Shown: positions 11,395-42,679 of the stretch, one piece after another
Position numbering within the stretch: position 1 is the first letter of the stretch
How the letters are laid out: the number at the start of each line of letters is the position of its first letter
Origin: Mesostigma viride
Lineage: Eukaryota > Streptophyta > Mesostigmatophyceae > Mesostigmatales > Mesostigmataceae
Assembly (NCBI GenBank): GCA_009746045.1
Contig: RPFO01001917.1
Coordinates: forward strand, 27,501 to 91,500
Direction: 5' to 3'
Length of the DNA: 64,000 bases
The notes under the pieces: model-generated
What the model saw: only the letters and a program-made list of their open reading frames with translations
What the model was told of the DNA's origin: nothing
Database searches by the model: none
Translations under genes and position numbers: made by a program

Positions 11395-11621
11395 CGCCGC
11401 CCTCAGCTGCTGATGTGGCGACACGTGCTGCTCTCAGCTGTTGACGCGCGTTGAGGGCAGCTGTTGACGTACGCAGACATTCGCTGCCCTCGAGGCTCAG
11501 CTGTTGGTAAAAAGACATGCGCCACCCTGAGCTGCTGACAAAAAAGCGTGTGCCATCCTCAGCTGTCGATGTAGGCACGCGCTGCCCGCAGCCGGCTTCT
11601 GGGTAAAATAAAAAATTGCCC
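11395..11621 (-). repeat. Degenerate copies of the GT29 stop-codon region
   Basis: Just downstream of the GT29 stop, on the minus strand, the string GTCAACAGCTGAGGGC recurs in degenerate form about every 25-50 bp: AGCTGAGGATGGCAC, GTCAGCAGCTCAGGGTGG, CAACAGCTGAGCC, CAACAGCTGCCCTCAAC, CAACAGCTGAGAGCAGC, CATCAGCAGCTGAGGGC. These are derived from the last codons and stop of the terminal exon, so the 3' flank grew by repeated duplication of the gene's own end. Confidence 0.7.
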
Positions 11622-31105
<19,484 letters not shown>

Positions 31106-34100
31106 ACACGCGAGAGGCAGCGGTTACAAAGGGCGTCGAGGTGATTGTGACGCACCTGTCACGCTTAAGTGGGTTGGCGACAAACTTGAAAGCACGTTAA
31201 ATAAAACTTACGTTTCCCCTTGCCAGGTTGGTAGGTCCAGATCCCGGCGAGCATCTACGAGCGTTTCGTTGAGAGGGCCTAACAAAAAAATTACTAGAGT
31301 GACAACTGCTAAAAGTGAGGGCTGAGCCTCCCTCAGCCGTAGCCGGATACTGGCTGCAGCAATCATCGGTAGGGTCATGCACTGGGGCCTTTACCACATC
31401 CTCACGCTACGAGCTCGCAAACTGTCGCAAACGGATTGATTACGAGTGCATTAAGACTGCCCCAAAATTGCACGGGCTGGGAAAAGTCAGTTCCCGTATA
31501 CGAAGATGAAAAGATGGTCGCCAATGCCAACAAGACCTGCTAAAAAACGTCAGCTTTCTTCCTTCTGCCCTGCATGAGATGCCATTTACATGCATGCCAA
31601 TAATGTACGTCATAAATATGCCCGTTGAATGGCTACTTTACTGATTATATACTGCTACTTTTATAATAATGCTTGGTAGTTGTACAACTTGCTAATGCCA
31701 ATGTGTCATCCCCGTCAAAATAATGCCAATATCCCATCCGGCCATAAGCCTAAGGGCAGAGTCGCGGCCCCACCATCGATTACAGCAGCGCATTGTGTGC
31801 AGTACTGTATGTACAGTGTACTGTTGACTGTTGAGGCCTGGCCGCCTGGCCCACCAGTCGACCTTCGCTCGCTGATGATGTGGCAAATTTTTGCATTCCA
31901 GGGTCTCTGGGGCTGCAGCACGAAAACGTGGATTGCTGCAGTGCTGTTACTGTAGTGTGTGTGGTTCCGCAGTGCAGTTAGTTAGTTATTAGTTAGTTTT
32001 TTTTTTTCCAGGTAAATAGGTGTACGTTTATTCCAAATATAGCCAGTAGGTAATCCCTGCTAAGCCTAGGGTATCAAGATGTCAGTGGCTAAAACGGAGC
32101 CTTACTAGACCACGGAAGCCACTGGACTTCTAATGGGTTGTCATTGGGCATGTGGGTAAAGATCCTGTTTTTGCCCATGAGGTCATGAAAGATCTCAAGT
32201 GGGCTGGGCTTATCCTGGTCCGCGCCAGGGTCCCAGATTTTGTTTTGTTCATTTGCAACCATCCAGTAGCGTCGCATGCCGGAGTTCCATAGGTAAATGA
32301 AGCGTGAGAGAAGTTATTAGTTAGTTTAACAAGTTTTGCGGGCTTCGCCCGCGACATTAGAGCTTGTACTTTTTGTGGCCGGTCCCCGGCCAGGGAGCCC
32401 CGGCTAGGGAGATGTGAGTCACCACGTACCTCCGTCGAGTGCCAAGTGGCACTAGTCCCGCCAAGGAGCGCGCGCTAGCTTTAGAGTTTCGACCACAAGA
32501 TTCATGGAGTTTGGCAAAAGGGTGAAGGAAAAAAATCCGAAATGCAATGGAAGGCCTATGAAGGTTCGAACCCGGTACGTCAGTCACGTCTAAAGTTAGT
32601 TTAATCCCACTCTGCAGTGCTGTACTTGGGTGGTTGCCAAGTTGCAACGTTGTTGTTGTTGTTGTTGTTGTGTCCCTGGTCCCACGCCGCCCAAGGGCAA
32701 CAGAGAATCTATAGTGGCCGAGGGCCTAGTTGCAACGCAGCGATTGTGACGGATTATAAGCACCGCCATCGCCATGCTACAGTACTGTAGAATATTCTTG
32801 GGCGCTACAGTATCTTAGCGCTATGCGTGATTGCGTGTACATGTATTTGCTAGTTGTGGCAAGCGGCAGAAGCTAGCACGCCGAAATAAACTTTTTCTGG
32901 CTTGCTCTGGCAGTCTGGCTTGACTCCCCAGGTCACTTTTAGGGGAAGAATTTGCGACGCCAATTTATTTTGGACAGAATGTGACGAGATAGCGCCATTA
33001 ATTTGAGCATTTCCATTGGCTTCTACTATTTGAAAGGTGTACCTTCGCGCAAAACACATGACTCTGCAGCTAGGGATGGTACGAAAAAGTAAGGGTTGAA
33101 GGCATTCGGGGAACCGCCCGTCAAAGTCAGCCCTCGGGCACTAAAGACTCTCTGCGGCCCATTTGCGGCGCGGGAACCAACTGAACTGAACTGAACGTTA
33201 AAGTCAACTGAAACCCATGTATCCAAATAGTGAGCACATATTCGCAAACATCAGGGTGGCCGGCGAAATGATTGTGCTCCGCCACTCTTGTCGCCTGTCG
33301 GGCAAGTTAGAAGTTAGAACGCACGTTACTTGATAAATTACCGGCCACAATTCCAGAGTTACTAGAGTGCCACCTCTTCTCGGCTCTCGCCACCTTAGCC
33401 CAGATCCATCAGCCATGCGCCATGTTGTTGATTCCCACGCCTGACTTGGGCAGGAGAGATTCTTTAGTGGCCGAGGCCATCACTTTTAGCGCTCATTTAA
33501 TTCATCTTGCCAGATCTATCGCTCAAGTACCTTGGCGACCCAAGATTCTGACATTCCCCAGCCAAAAACGATTGTGGAAGAGTAGAATCTGGAAACTTAA
33601 TGTTCAGGTTGCTTGGCCTGCAACATGTTATTTTGGGCAGAAGGCTGTGGCGGGAGCCGAGCAAACGCAGCAGCCAGTGAAAAACCATTATTCTGGATGG
33701 CAGCAATTCGTTTCGCACCCGCGTTATAGGACTGGTGGCATTTTTGGCTGCTTCTAAAACCCATTGTACTAAAATTACCCATTTTAAAATGAGGATTTGA
33801 CAACTACCATTTTCTGAGTTTTTGACTCCCCAAAAAATTGAATCAGTGGAAAATAGTCTTTTACGCTGGTTCCTCAATGCGTTCTACTGTGAAGGATCCC
33901 ATGGCGCCTGACAAGGCAAAACATGGGCTGTGTTTACGGGTGTAATTTATAACTAAGGCCGTCACATCTTCCCGTCTATAGTCGGATTTCAATCTAACTG
34001 TAACGGATACACGGTGAGGTAACGACAGTAAGGCTATCGAGGTATAGCGGCACGGCAACGCAACCCATATGTCATGGGTTGCGGGGCGTCTGCTCACGCT

Positions 34101-34568
34101 GAGCTTCCGGCCGAGCCGGCCGTAACGCACGTTGTCAAGCAGCAAAATGCCTGGGCTAGCTCGGTAAGACCTCTACCCTCTGCGATTTCTGTGGGCATGA
34201 CAATCGATGATTTGCCTAGAGTTGAATACAGCCATTTTTAGTGCCATGCGAGAGCTCTTGACTTGATGTGAAAACGGTGCAAAAGGAATCCCTTTCTATT
34301 TCAGCTCGCCACCCAGCCCCAAGCTAGTCAATGCCTTCCGCCAATTTATGAGTTGAGAGAATCAGTCCTGCAACCCTTCGCCTATGCCACAATGCCCTTC
34401 ATCGTCCGTTTCATACCTTCCTCGTCGCGTCCCAGACGATCGCGCGCGTTTCCACACATCCTACTGCCCCGCATGCCTCCCCTCGCACCCTCCCTCCCCT
34501 AACCCTCGGCCGGCACTCTCCCCAAACCCGTTGGGCACCCCAAAACACACCCCCGTTGCGTCGGGCAG
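31106..34568. other. Intergenic region between divergent genes
   Basis: It lies between the minus-strand GT29 gene and the plus-strand PTPDC1-like gene, so it should hold both promoters and probably the unlocated first exons of each. I could not assign a TATA box, start codon or signal-anchor exon. Visible items: a tight hairpin GCGGGCTTCGCCCGC (about 32,337-32,351), a (TTG)n run at about 32,648 and TTCGAACCCGG with an upstream TGGCAAAAGGG (32,512-32,575) that loosely resembles Pol III boxes. Confidence 0.5.
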
Positions 34569-37500
34569 AATAACAATGTCATCACGGGCAGCACCGTCAG
34601 CTTCGTCATCAAGCACCACATCCAGTGCGTGTTTGAGCGCATGGGGTCCGTCACGGGGTGCCGTTCAGAGGACTTCCGGCGCCAGAAGGGCAAGCATGCG
34701 ATCGAGGGCGTGCACAGCAGCTGGGTCACACCGTACATACTGGCGATGGCACGCCCAGGGGAAGCAGCGATGAAGCGCTACGGCGTGGTGTCACAGTTTC
34801 AGGAAAAGGGGATTGTCGCCATCATCAACCTGCAGGTGAGAGATGACGGGAGAGAGATATATGCCCAGAGGGGAACAGGAACACACCCACACCCACACCC
34901 ACACCCACACCCACACCCACCCACCCACCCACACCCACCCACCCGCCCACCCGCCCGCCTGCCCACCCGCCTGCCCACCCATCCACCCACCCACGCCCAC
35001 CCCACCCTCGCCCACCCACCCTCCCAACCCCTTATAGGCATGAATCCCCCCCCTCCCTTCTCCCCTTCCAAGAGCATGAGAGTGCAGGCTTCAGGCCGGT
35101 TTACAGTACTAATAACTAAAGCTAGTAGTACATGTTTTCTCATCACACAGTAGGCATGCGGGCTCTAGACAAGTTTTCAATAACTTAGACATGCGTTCCC
35201 GCTCTACAGTGGGTGTGTTTTCCCGTTCTGCAGTGGGTGTGTTTTCCCGTTCTGCAGTGGGTGTATTTTCCCGTTCTGCGGCGGGTTTGTTTTCCCGTTC
35301 TACAGTGGGTGTGTTTTCCCATTCTGGAGTGGGTGTGTTTTCCCATTTTCCTGCGGGTACGTTTTCCCATATGCCGTGCCTCCGTGACCCTGGATTTCAA
35401 TAACCTGGTTGTACATGCTTCAAGCTATAGTAGTATACTGCATACAAGCTATAGTAGTATACCACATACAAGCTATAGCAGTATACCACGTACAATCTAT
35501 AGTAGTATACCACATACAAGCTATAGTAGTATACCACATACAAGCTATAGTAGTATACCACATACAAGCTATAGCAGTATACCACATACAAGCTATAGTA
35601 GTATACCACATACAAGCTATAGCAGTATACCACATACAAGCTATAGTAGTATACCACATACAAGCTATAGTAGTATACCACATACAAGCTATAGTAGTAT
35701 ACCACATACAAGCTTTAGTAGTATGCCACATGGCTAGGTACCATTAAACTGTTGTACACTGCCACGCATTCACATATGCGCAATGGGCCCAACATCAGCA
35801 GGTTCATGCCCCTTGAAAGCGTGACCTGGGCTTGCCGACCCCCACCTGCTCCTGACGCTTATGCCCCTTTGCTTGGACCACCTGGCCACCCTGCAGGAGG
35901 TGGGCGAGCACGCGAGCTGCGGGCCAGGGATCTTGCCCGAGTCCGGGCTGAGCTATCTGCCCGAGACGTTCATGAAGAGCTCGAGTGAGTGGTGGTTTGT
36001 CGTACGAGTATACAGTAGCGTTGCCCTTGTAAGTGCGGGCTGAGCTGTCTACGAGAAGTTCATGAATATCTCAAGTAATTAACAGTCATGGGTTTAGGCT
36101 TACGAGTATATAGCGGTGCGTCTCTTGTAATAGTACGTATTGCTTAGTAAGTAAAGAGCTGAAGCAGTTTGCAGTAATGGGTTTAGGCTTACGAGTATAT
36201 AGCGGTGCTTCTCTTGTAATAGTACGTATTGCTTAGTAAGTAAAGAGCTGAAGCAGTTTGCAGTAATGGGTTTAGGCTTACGAGTATATAGCGGTGCGTC
36301 TCTTGTAATAGTACGTATTGCTTAGTAAGTAAAGAGCTGAAGCAGTTTGCAGTAATGGGTTTGGTCTTGCAAGTATACAGCGGTGCGTCTCTTGTAATAG
36401 TACGTATTGCTTAGTAAGTAAAGAGCTGAAGCAGTTTGCAGTAATGGCTTATAATAGTACGTATTACTTTGTGTGTTTCTTCGAGTAATATTTCAAGTGA
36501 TTGCCTTGCAAAGCGCCTCATTTCGCCATTAGAAGGTCCAGGAGGCGATCTCCACTACTAAAGTCATAGCAGTATCTGATCATGTATTACTTGCCTATGG
36601 TGCCATCTGCCTCAACTTCCACTCCCCCCCCCTGTCCCACCCCATGCCCTCGTTTCTCCCACACACAATTATTATGCCTCCCCTCCCCCCTTTCTCACAC
36701 ACATATAGAACGCCTCTGCTCTTCCCTCCCCCCCTTCCTTCCCACAGTCAATCAGCGTGCCGTCCCTGTGCCCAGTCCACTACAACTTGCCGTGGTGCCC
36801 GCAGCGCATATCACGAAATGTATCCCACCACTGCCTCCCCCTCATAAGAATAACACCTCCCCTCTCCCAGTCCATCAATACAACTTGTCGTGGCGCCCCC
36901 AACGCAAATCTACTAATATACTCCACCACTGCCCCCCCTCACAAACAAAATGCCCCATGCCCCACCCTCCCCCCCAGTCCAACACTACAACTTCTCGTGG
37001 CGCGACATGACGTGCCCCTCGATGGAGCTCACGCGCAACATCGTGCAAGTCATGGACGGCATCATCCTCAACGGGGGGAAGCTCGCCGTGCACTGCCACG
37101 CGGGGCTGGGTGCGTCGGCATTCGAGTAGTGCTTTCGAGTAGTGGCTTTCGAGTAGGCCCGCGTTAATTGGTTCTGTAGTAACAGTAACGCACACCAGTT
37201 TCACGGGCCGGGCAGGGCAGCGCGGGGCTGCGGGCGTACCCACAGCAACCCACCCGTCGTTAGGTCTTTTGTTCCTGGTCTGCGCGGGTGGTCCGCCCGT
37301 ATTCTGTATTCCTGGTCTTCTGTGCCAGGGTGGTCATGTGTTGCACGTCTCGTTGGAGAAGCCGTGCACTGCCACGCGGGGCTGTGTGGGTATTTTATTC
37401 AGGGGTGGGCACTTATCTATTTAGACCCCATCGTTAGCCGGTTAAACACCACCACCACCACCACCACCACCACCACCACCACCACCACCACCACCACCAC

Positions 37501-40500
37501 CACCACCACCACCACCACCACCACCACCACCACCACCACCACCACCACCACCACCACCACCACCACCACCACCACCACCACCACCACCACCACCACCACC
37601 ACCACCACCACCACCACCGCAGCCCCTCGATACTCACTCCCCTTCTTTTCTCCCCCAGGCGCGTCCACTGGGTCATACCCTGCGTCCTCGTGCACTCAGC
37701 CTTAGCCACATTGTGTGCATGCATTCCCCCCCCCCCAATCCCTCCTACCAGGGCGCACGGGCCTGGTCATAGCCTGCTTCCTCGTATACTCGGGAGAGTT
37801 CTCGCCGCACGAGGCCATCATCGAAACGCGCAAGGGCAGGTGAGCGCAGCCTGTATGCCATTCTTATGGTCTCGATGGGGGTCACTGGGTACCCAGGGTG
37901 CTGTGATTGTATGGTGACTCTGTTCACCGACCTTGTCTCACCGCACGAGGCCATCGTCGAAACGCGCAAGGTGAGGTACGGGCGAGAGTAGCGAAGACTC
38001 GCAGTTGACGCGGTGGATATCGCGGTGTGGCCATCGTTTATCCACAAGCCAGGCTGTCGTCCCTTGTCTCGCGGCACGAGGCTGATATTAAACTGGCGAC
38101 GGCTTCACAAGGCAACCCCCTTGGCTGTCGTCCCTTGTCTCGCGGCACGAGGCCGATATTAAACTGGCGACGGCTTCACAAGGCAACCCCCTTGGCTGTC
38201 GTCCCTTGTCTCGCGGCACGAGGCCGATATGAAACTGGCGACGGCTTCACAAGGCAACCCCCTTGGCTGTTGTCCCTTGTCTCGCGGCACGAGGCCGATA
38301 TTAAACTGGCGACGGCTTCACAAGGCAACCCCCTTGGCTGTTGTCCCTTGTCTCGCGGCACGAGGCCGATATTAAACTGGCGACGGCTTCACAAGGCAAC
38401 CCCATTGGCTGTCGTCCCTTGTCTCGCGGCACGAGGCCGATATTAAACTGGCGACGGCTTCACAAGGCAACCCCCTTGGCTGTTGTCCCTTGTCTCGCGG
38501 CACGAGGCCGATATTAAACTGGCGACGGCTTCACAAGGCAACCCCCTTGGCTGTCGTCCCTTGTCTCGCGGCACGAGGCGGTCGAGGCCGATATCGAAAG
38601 ACGCAAGGAGAGGTGAGCGGGTGACAGATACCACTGTTGTGCGAATGCCATCATGCTATTAATTAATTAATTAATTAGGAACATAACTCCGTTCATGCCA
38701 TCATGCTATGGTGGATGGATATACAGTGGAGAGCAGGGGTGGATGAGTGTCATCCACCGCACACCCACCGGGGAGTCACACCTGCTCGTGTACGATATGC
38801 AGTGCGAGCAGACGCGGAACACTGTATACCCACTACGGGTCCCCTCCATACATCCCCTCACCGAGTGAGTAGTACTCCTACTCACATCCGCCCCCCCTGG
38901 GGCTAGCAGTTCGATTCGATCCACTGGTTCATATTTGGAGAGTTTCGGGCGCACTTGCACCGCTCTCCGGTGAAGAGCTTTTTCGCAGTTGGGCTATCGC
39001 TTGGGATGCCTTCGGATCAGGAGACCCCTATAGCCGCGAATCATGCAAGAGGTCCTGTGTTTGAATCCAGTATGGTACCAAACTATTTCCCTATATACAT
39101 CCCCTGTCGACCCACCAAACATTTCCCCATTCACATCCCCTGTAGGCCCACCGTACATCCGCGCCTGTTCGTGTACCTTGCCTCGCTGCATGAACCGGGT
39201 CCCATACATGGCTCATTCTAAACTGTTTACCACCATCATTGTTCCCACCCGCCACCACCGACCCCTCTTTCGCAGGAAGGGCGCACTCCAGACGCAGTAC
39301 CAGCTGGAGCACGTGGTCGCGTTCGCCGACTACCTGGAACAGCTGCGGTGCCTGTACGGGCCGGAGCATGCGCCAGTGGACCTGGGCGCGGCCGTGAAGA
39401 AGCAGCAGCAGTTCCTTCACGGGGAGGAGGCGCGGCGGCTGCGCTTTGTGCCCAAGGTAGGCAGCACTGTCAACTTGACATCAAGTTGTTTGCGGCGGCG
39501 ATGTGTGCCCAAGGTAGGGACAGTCCATGCACGTGCGCGTTTGACTTGTAGCAGCCATGCACTCCTGGTTGAAGTATGTGCTAGATGTTGAGATTGATCG
39601 AGATTCCGGGCACGACTCCTGGCACGTGGAATCATAGCATCACTAAGAAGGAAGACGGGCGATCGGGAATAAGAAGGAAGACGGGAATAATAAGAATAAG
39701 AAGGAATAATAAGAATAAGAAGGAAGACGGGCGATCAGGAATAAGAAGGAAGACGGGAATAATAAGAATAAGAAGGAATAATAAGAATAAGAAGGAAGAC
39801 GGGAGATCAGGAATGTACTCTTCTACACATGCACCCATCCTTGGTTCCTAGCACACTTGGATGCCATGCGCTTATGTTCCGGTATGTTTTGCTATGCACA
39901 TTGATGTAAACAATTGTTCAGCTTGACGCCATGCCGATGCGACTTGTTTCTTCCATCGTTGACCCTCTGATCACTTCCAACCGTCACCCATCACCCCAGC
40001 TCATCCGCCTGCTGTGCAAGGAGGGAATCAACACCCCTATCCTTCTCGCTTTCGACCCACTCTCTTACCCTATCCATCTTTTACCCTGTCTATCTTTTAC
40101 CCTACCCCTGCCGTTGCACGCATCGCGTGCCCACAGCTCATCCGCCGGGTGCGCAAGCAGCTGGTAAACCTGATGCAAGCTCTCTTAACGACTGTCGGTC
40201 ACCCATCAATTGGCTGCCTCCCTTGCGTGTCCCCTGTCTTGGCCACCTATCACCCGTCACGCCTTCCCCCCAGCTCATCCACCTGCTGTGCAAGGAGCTG
40301 GTCAGCCAGGCGCAGCGGCAGCCCGAGGCCACCGCGCAGGCGCTCGCGCTCACGCCCGCGCCCGAGGAGCGGTCGGCGACGCTCAACGACGACATCCTGA
40401 CCGCCAAGGTACGGTTGACAAGTGGTATGGTACAAACAAAAGGGTAGCATTAGTGTGCCAGTTGTGAGACAGCCAGCATAATGGCGGCGCTGAGCGATTC

Positions 40501-42629
40501 CATCCTGACAAGGTGCGGCCGAAGCGGGTAGTCGGGACACCCGGCGTCCAAGGAACCAGCGACGGCATCCTGACCGCCAAGGTGCAACACCCGTGGAAGG
40601 TATTGGAACGGTGGGAATCGACCCCTTCGGGTTGCCTTTGCCATGCCTAGTACGACAGTCATGCCTTTATACATGAGAGCGCTACTGATGGCCAAGACAA
40701 GGTACATCGCCACCAGGTACTTAGTAATTAACTATCACGTAGACTCCAGGTATATAGTTCTGAGATGTATTATCTGTGGTACACTAGAAACGAGACAGTA
40801 TGTATTATCCGTGGTATACTAGTAACGAGACAGTATGTATTATCAGTGGTATACTAGAAACGAGACAGTATGTATTATCAGTGGTATACTAGTAACGAGA
40901 CAGCCTGCACAGCAGTGAGCCATGTGTGGCGTTCCACCGTGGAAGAGAAACCCTAACTGTAAGTGGGCATTGTATGTAAATGTATCACGATACCCTATCC
41001 AGCAACCCTACCTGATAAGTGTGCACTGCACTGCACTAGCGCATGCATGCCCAGCGGTGCCATGGATAGCCTCGCTCTTGCCACTGGCATCATACACGGT
41101 GCATGCCATCTATGAACCTACACAGAGTGCACGCTACCATGTTGCACAACGTGTACACAACACGCTGATCGGAACTGAAACTGGCGGTTACTCCCCTTGG
41201 CTGGAAATATGTTGCACTACACATACGCGACGGTTTTACCTCCCCGGGCCCTGGCACCAGTCACGGCACTTGCGAAGATCTCCTCCTCATATACGGCACA
41301 ATCTTTCGCCCCTCTGCTCCCCCCTCAGGCCCTTGTTCAACCCCTTTTCCCCCCCCCCCCCCCCCCCCCTTTCCCTCCCCGGCTCGTCCCTGTTCTCTGC
41401 CGGTCCCTCCCGGTGTGCTTGTCTCGCCCACAGAAACTTCTCAACAAGCACAAGTGGGGGGTGCTCCAGTCAGCGCAGCCCGAGGTGCTAGCGTGCCTGC
41501 TCATGGACTGGCTGGAGAGCCTGAAGGTGCGTTGAGCCTTGTCGAAGGATGGGGTGGGAGCCTCGCTCAACCAAGCATTCCCTCTCACGAGAACGCTTGT
41601 GGGCGATGTGGTGCGGATGCCCTTTGAGTGTCTTGCCCTCTTAGTGCCTCTCATCCCCACAGGGCGGTTCCCACGGAGCCTTGCAGTAGCATCGCTAAGT
41701 GTCATGGCTAGCACCCCACTTTACTAACCACGTAGCTCTCTCTCCCTTCCCCTTTGTCGCGCTCTTCCCCACCCCCTCTTGATCTCCACAGGGCGCGGTC
41801 ATCCCGGAAGCGCTCGTGCTCGACATTGTCCAAAAAGAGATCCCTGCGCTGGGCCTTCTCGAGTCCCAGCTCGTGCGCCGCGAGTCCTTCTTGACGGTCA
41901 AAGAGCTGGCCCTCTGCCTCCACTTTGTCTCGCTCGCGCACCCACCCCTGCGGTCCGCCATGTTCGACCGACTCGCGGGCGAGCTGCTCTACCCCCTCGA
42001 GTTTGCTGCTGACATCCGTCGCAAGCAGCAGGAGGAGTTCTTCCAGGCGGAGCTCAACAAGGCGGACAAGGGCAAGCGCAGGCATGAGGGGAAGGACAAG
42101 GGGAAGGGCAAGGGGAAGGAGAGGGACAAGGACAGGGACAGCGACCGGGACGAGAGCAAAGGGAAGGACAAGGAGAAAAGCAAGGAGAGCGAGAGCGAGA
42201 GCGAGAGGGACGAGGAGAGCAAGCACACGGACGAGAACGGGGCACGGTCAGAATCATCCTCGGTCCACAAGGCCTCGTCATCGTCTTCCCTGGCCGATAA
42301 GGACCCGGCAGGACCAGAATCAGCCTCCTCCAACGCGCCAAACAACAACAACACGCCACCTGTCCACAAGGCGTCGTCGGCGTCCTCTCTCGCGGCACTC
42401 GCGGTCGCCAGCCGCGTCCACAGGCTCATGGGGGACCGCCCCGAGAGCCCCGTGGTGAAGTGGGGCAAGAACCAGCTGGGCATCTGGACGTCGGCGCTGA
42501 GCGCGTTCCTGCAGGAGGCGTCGGCCGTGTGGGCGGTTGACTCGGCCACAAAGGCCGCGCTTGATGGCCTGGAGAGTTCACACGTGTTCGACAGCCCTCG
42601 GGCGGGTCACGATGGTGACAGCGACCAGT

Positions 42630-42679
<50 letters not shown>

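Noticed and set aside
32512-32575. tRNA or SINE from TGGCAAAAGGG and GGTTCGAACCCGG
   Set aside because: The two strings loosely fit Pol III boxes, but no acceptor stem or cloverleaf can be drawn.
37322-37724. Poly-Thr, poly-Val and poly-Trp frames
   Set aside because: Translation of the (ACC)n microsatellite inside a PTPDC1-like intron.
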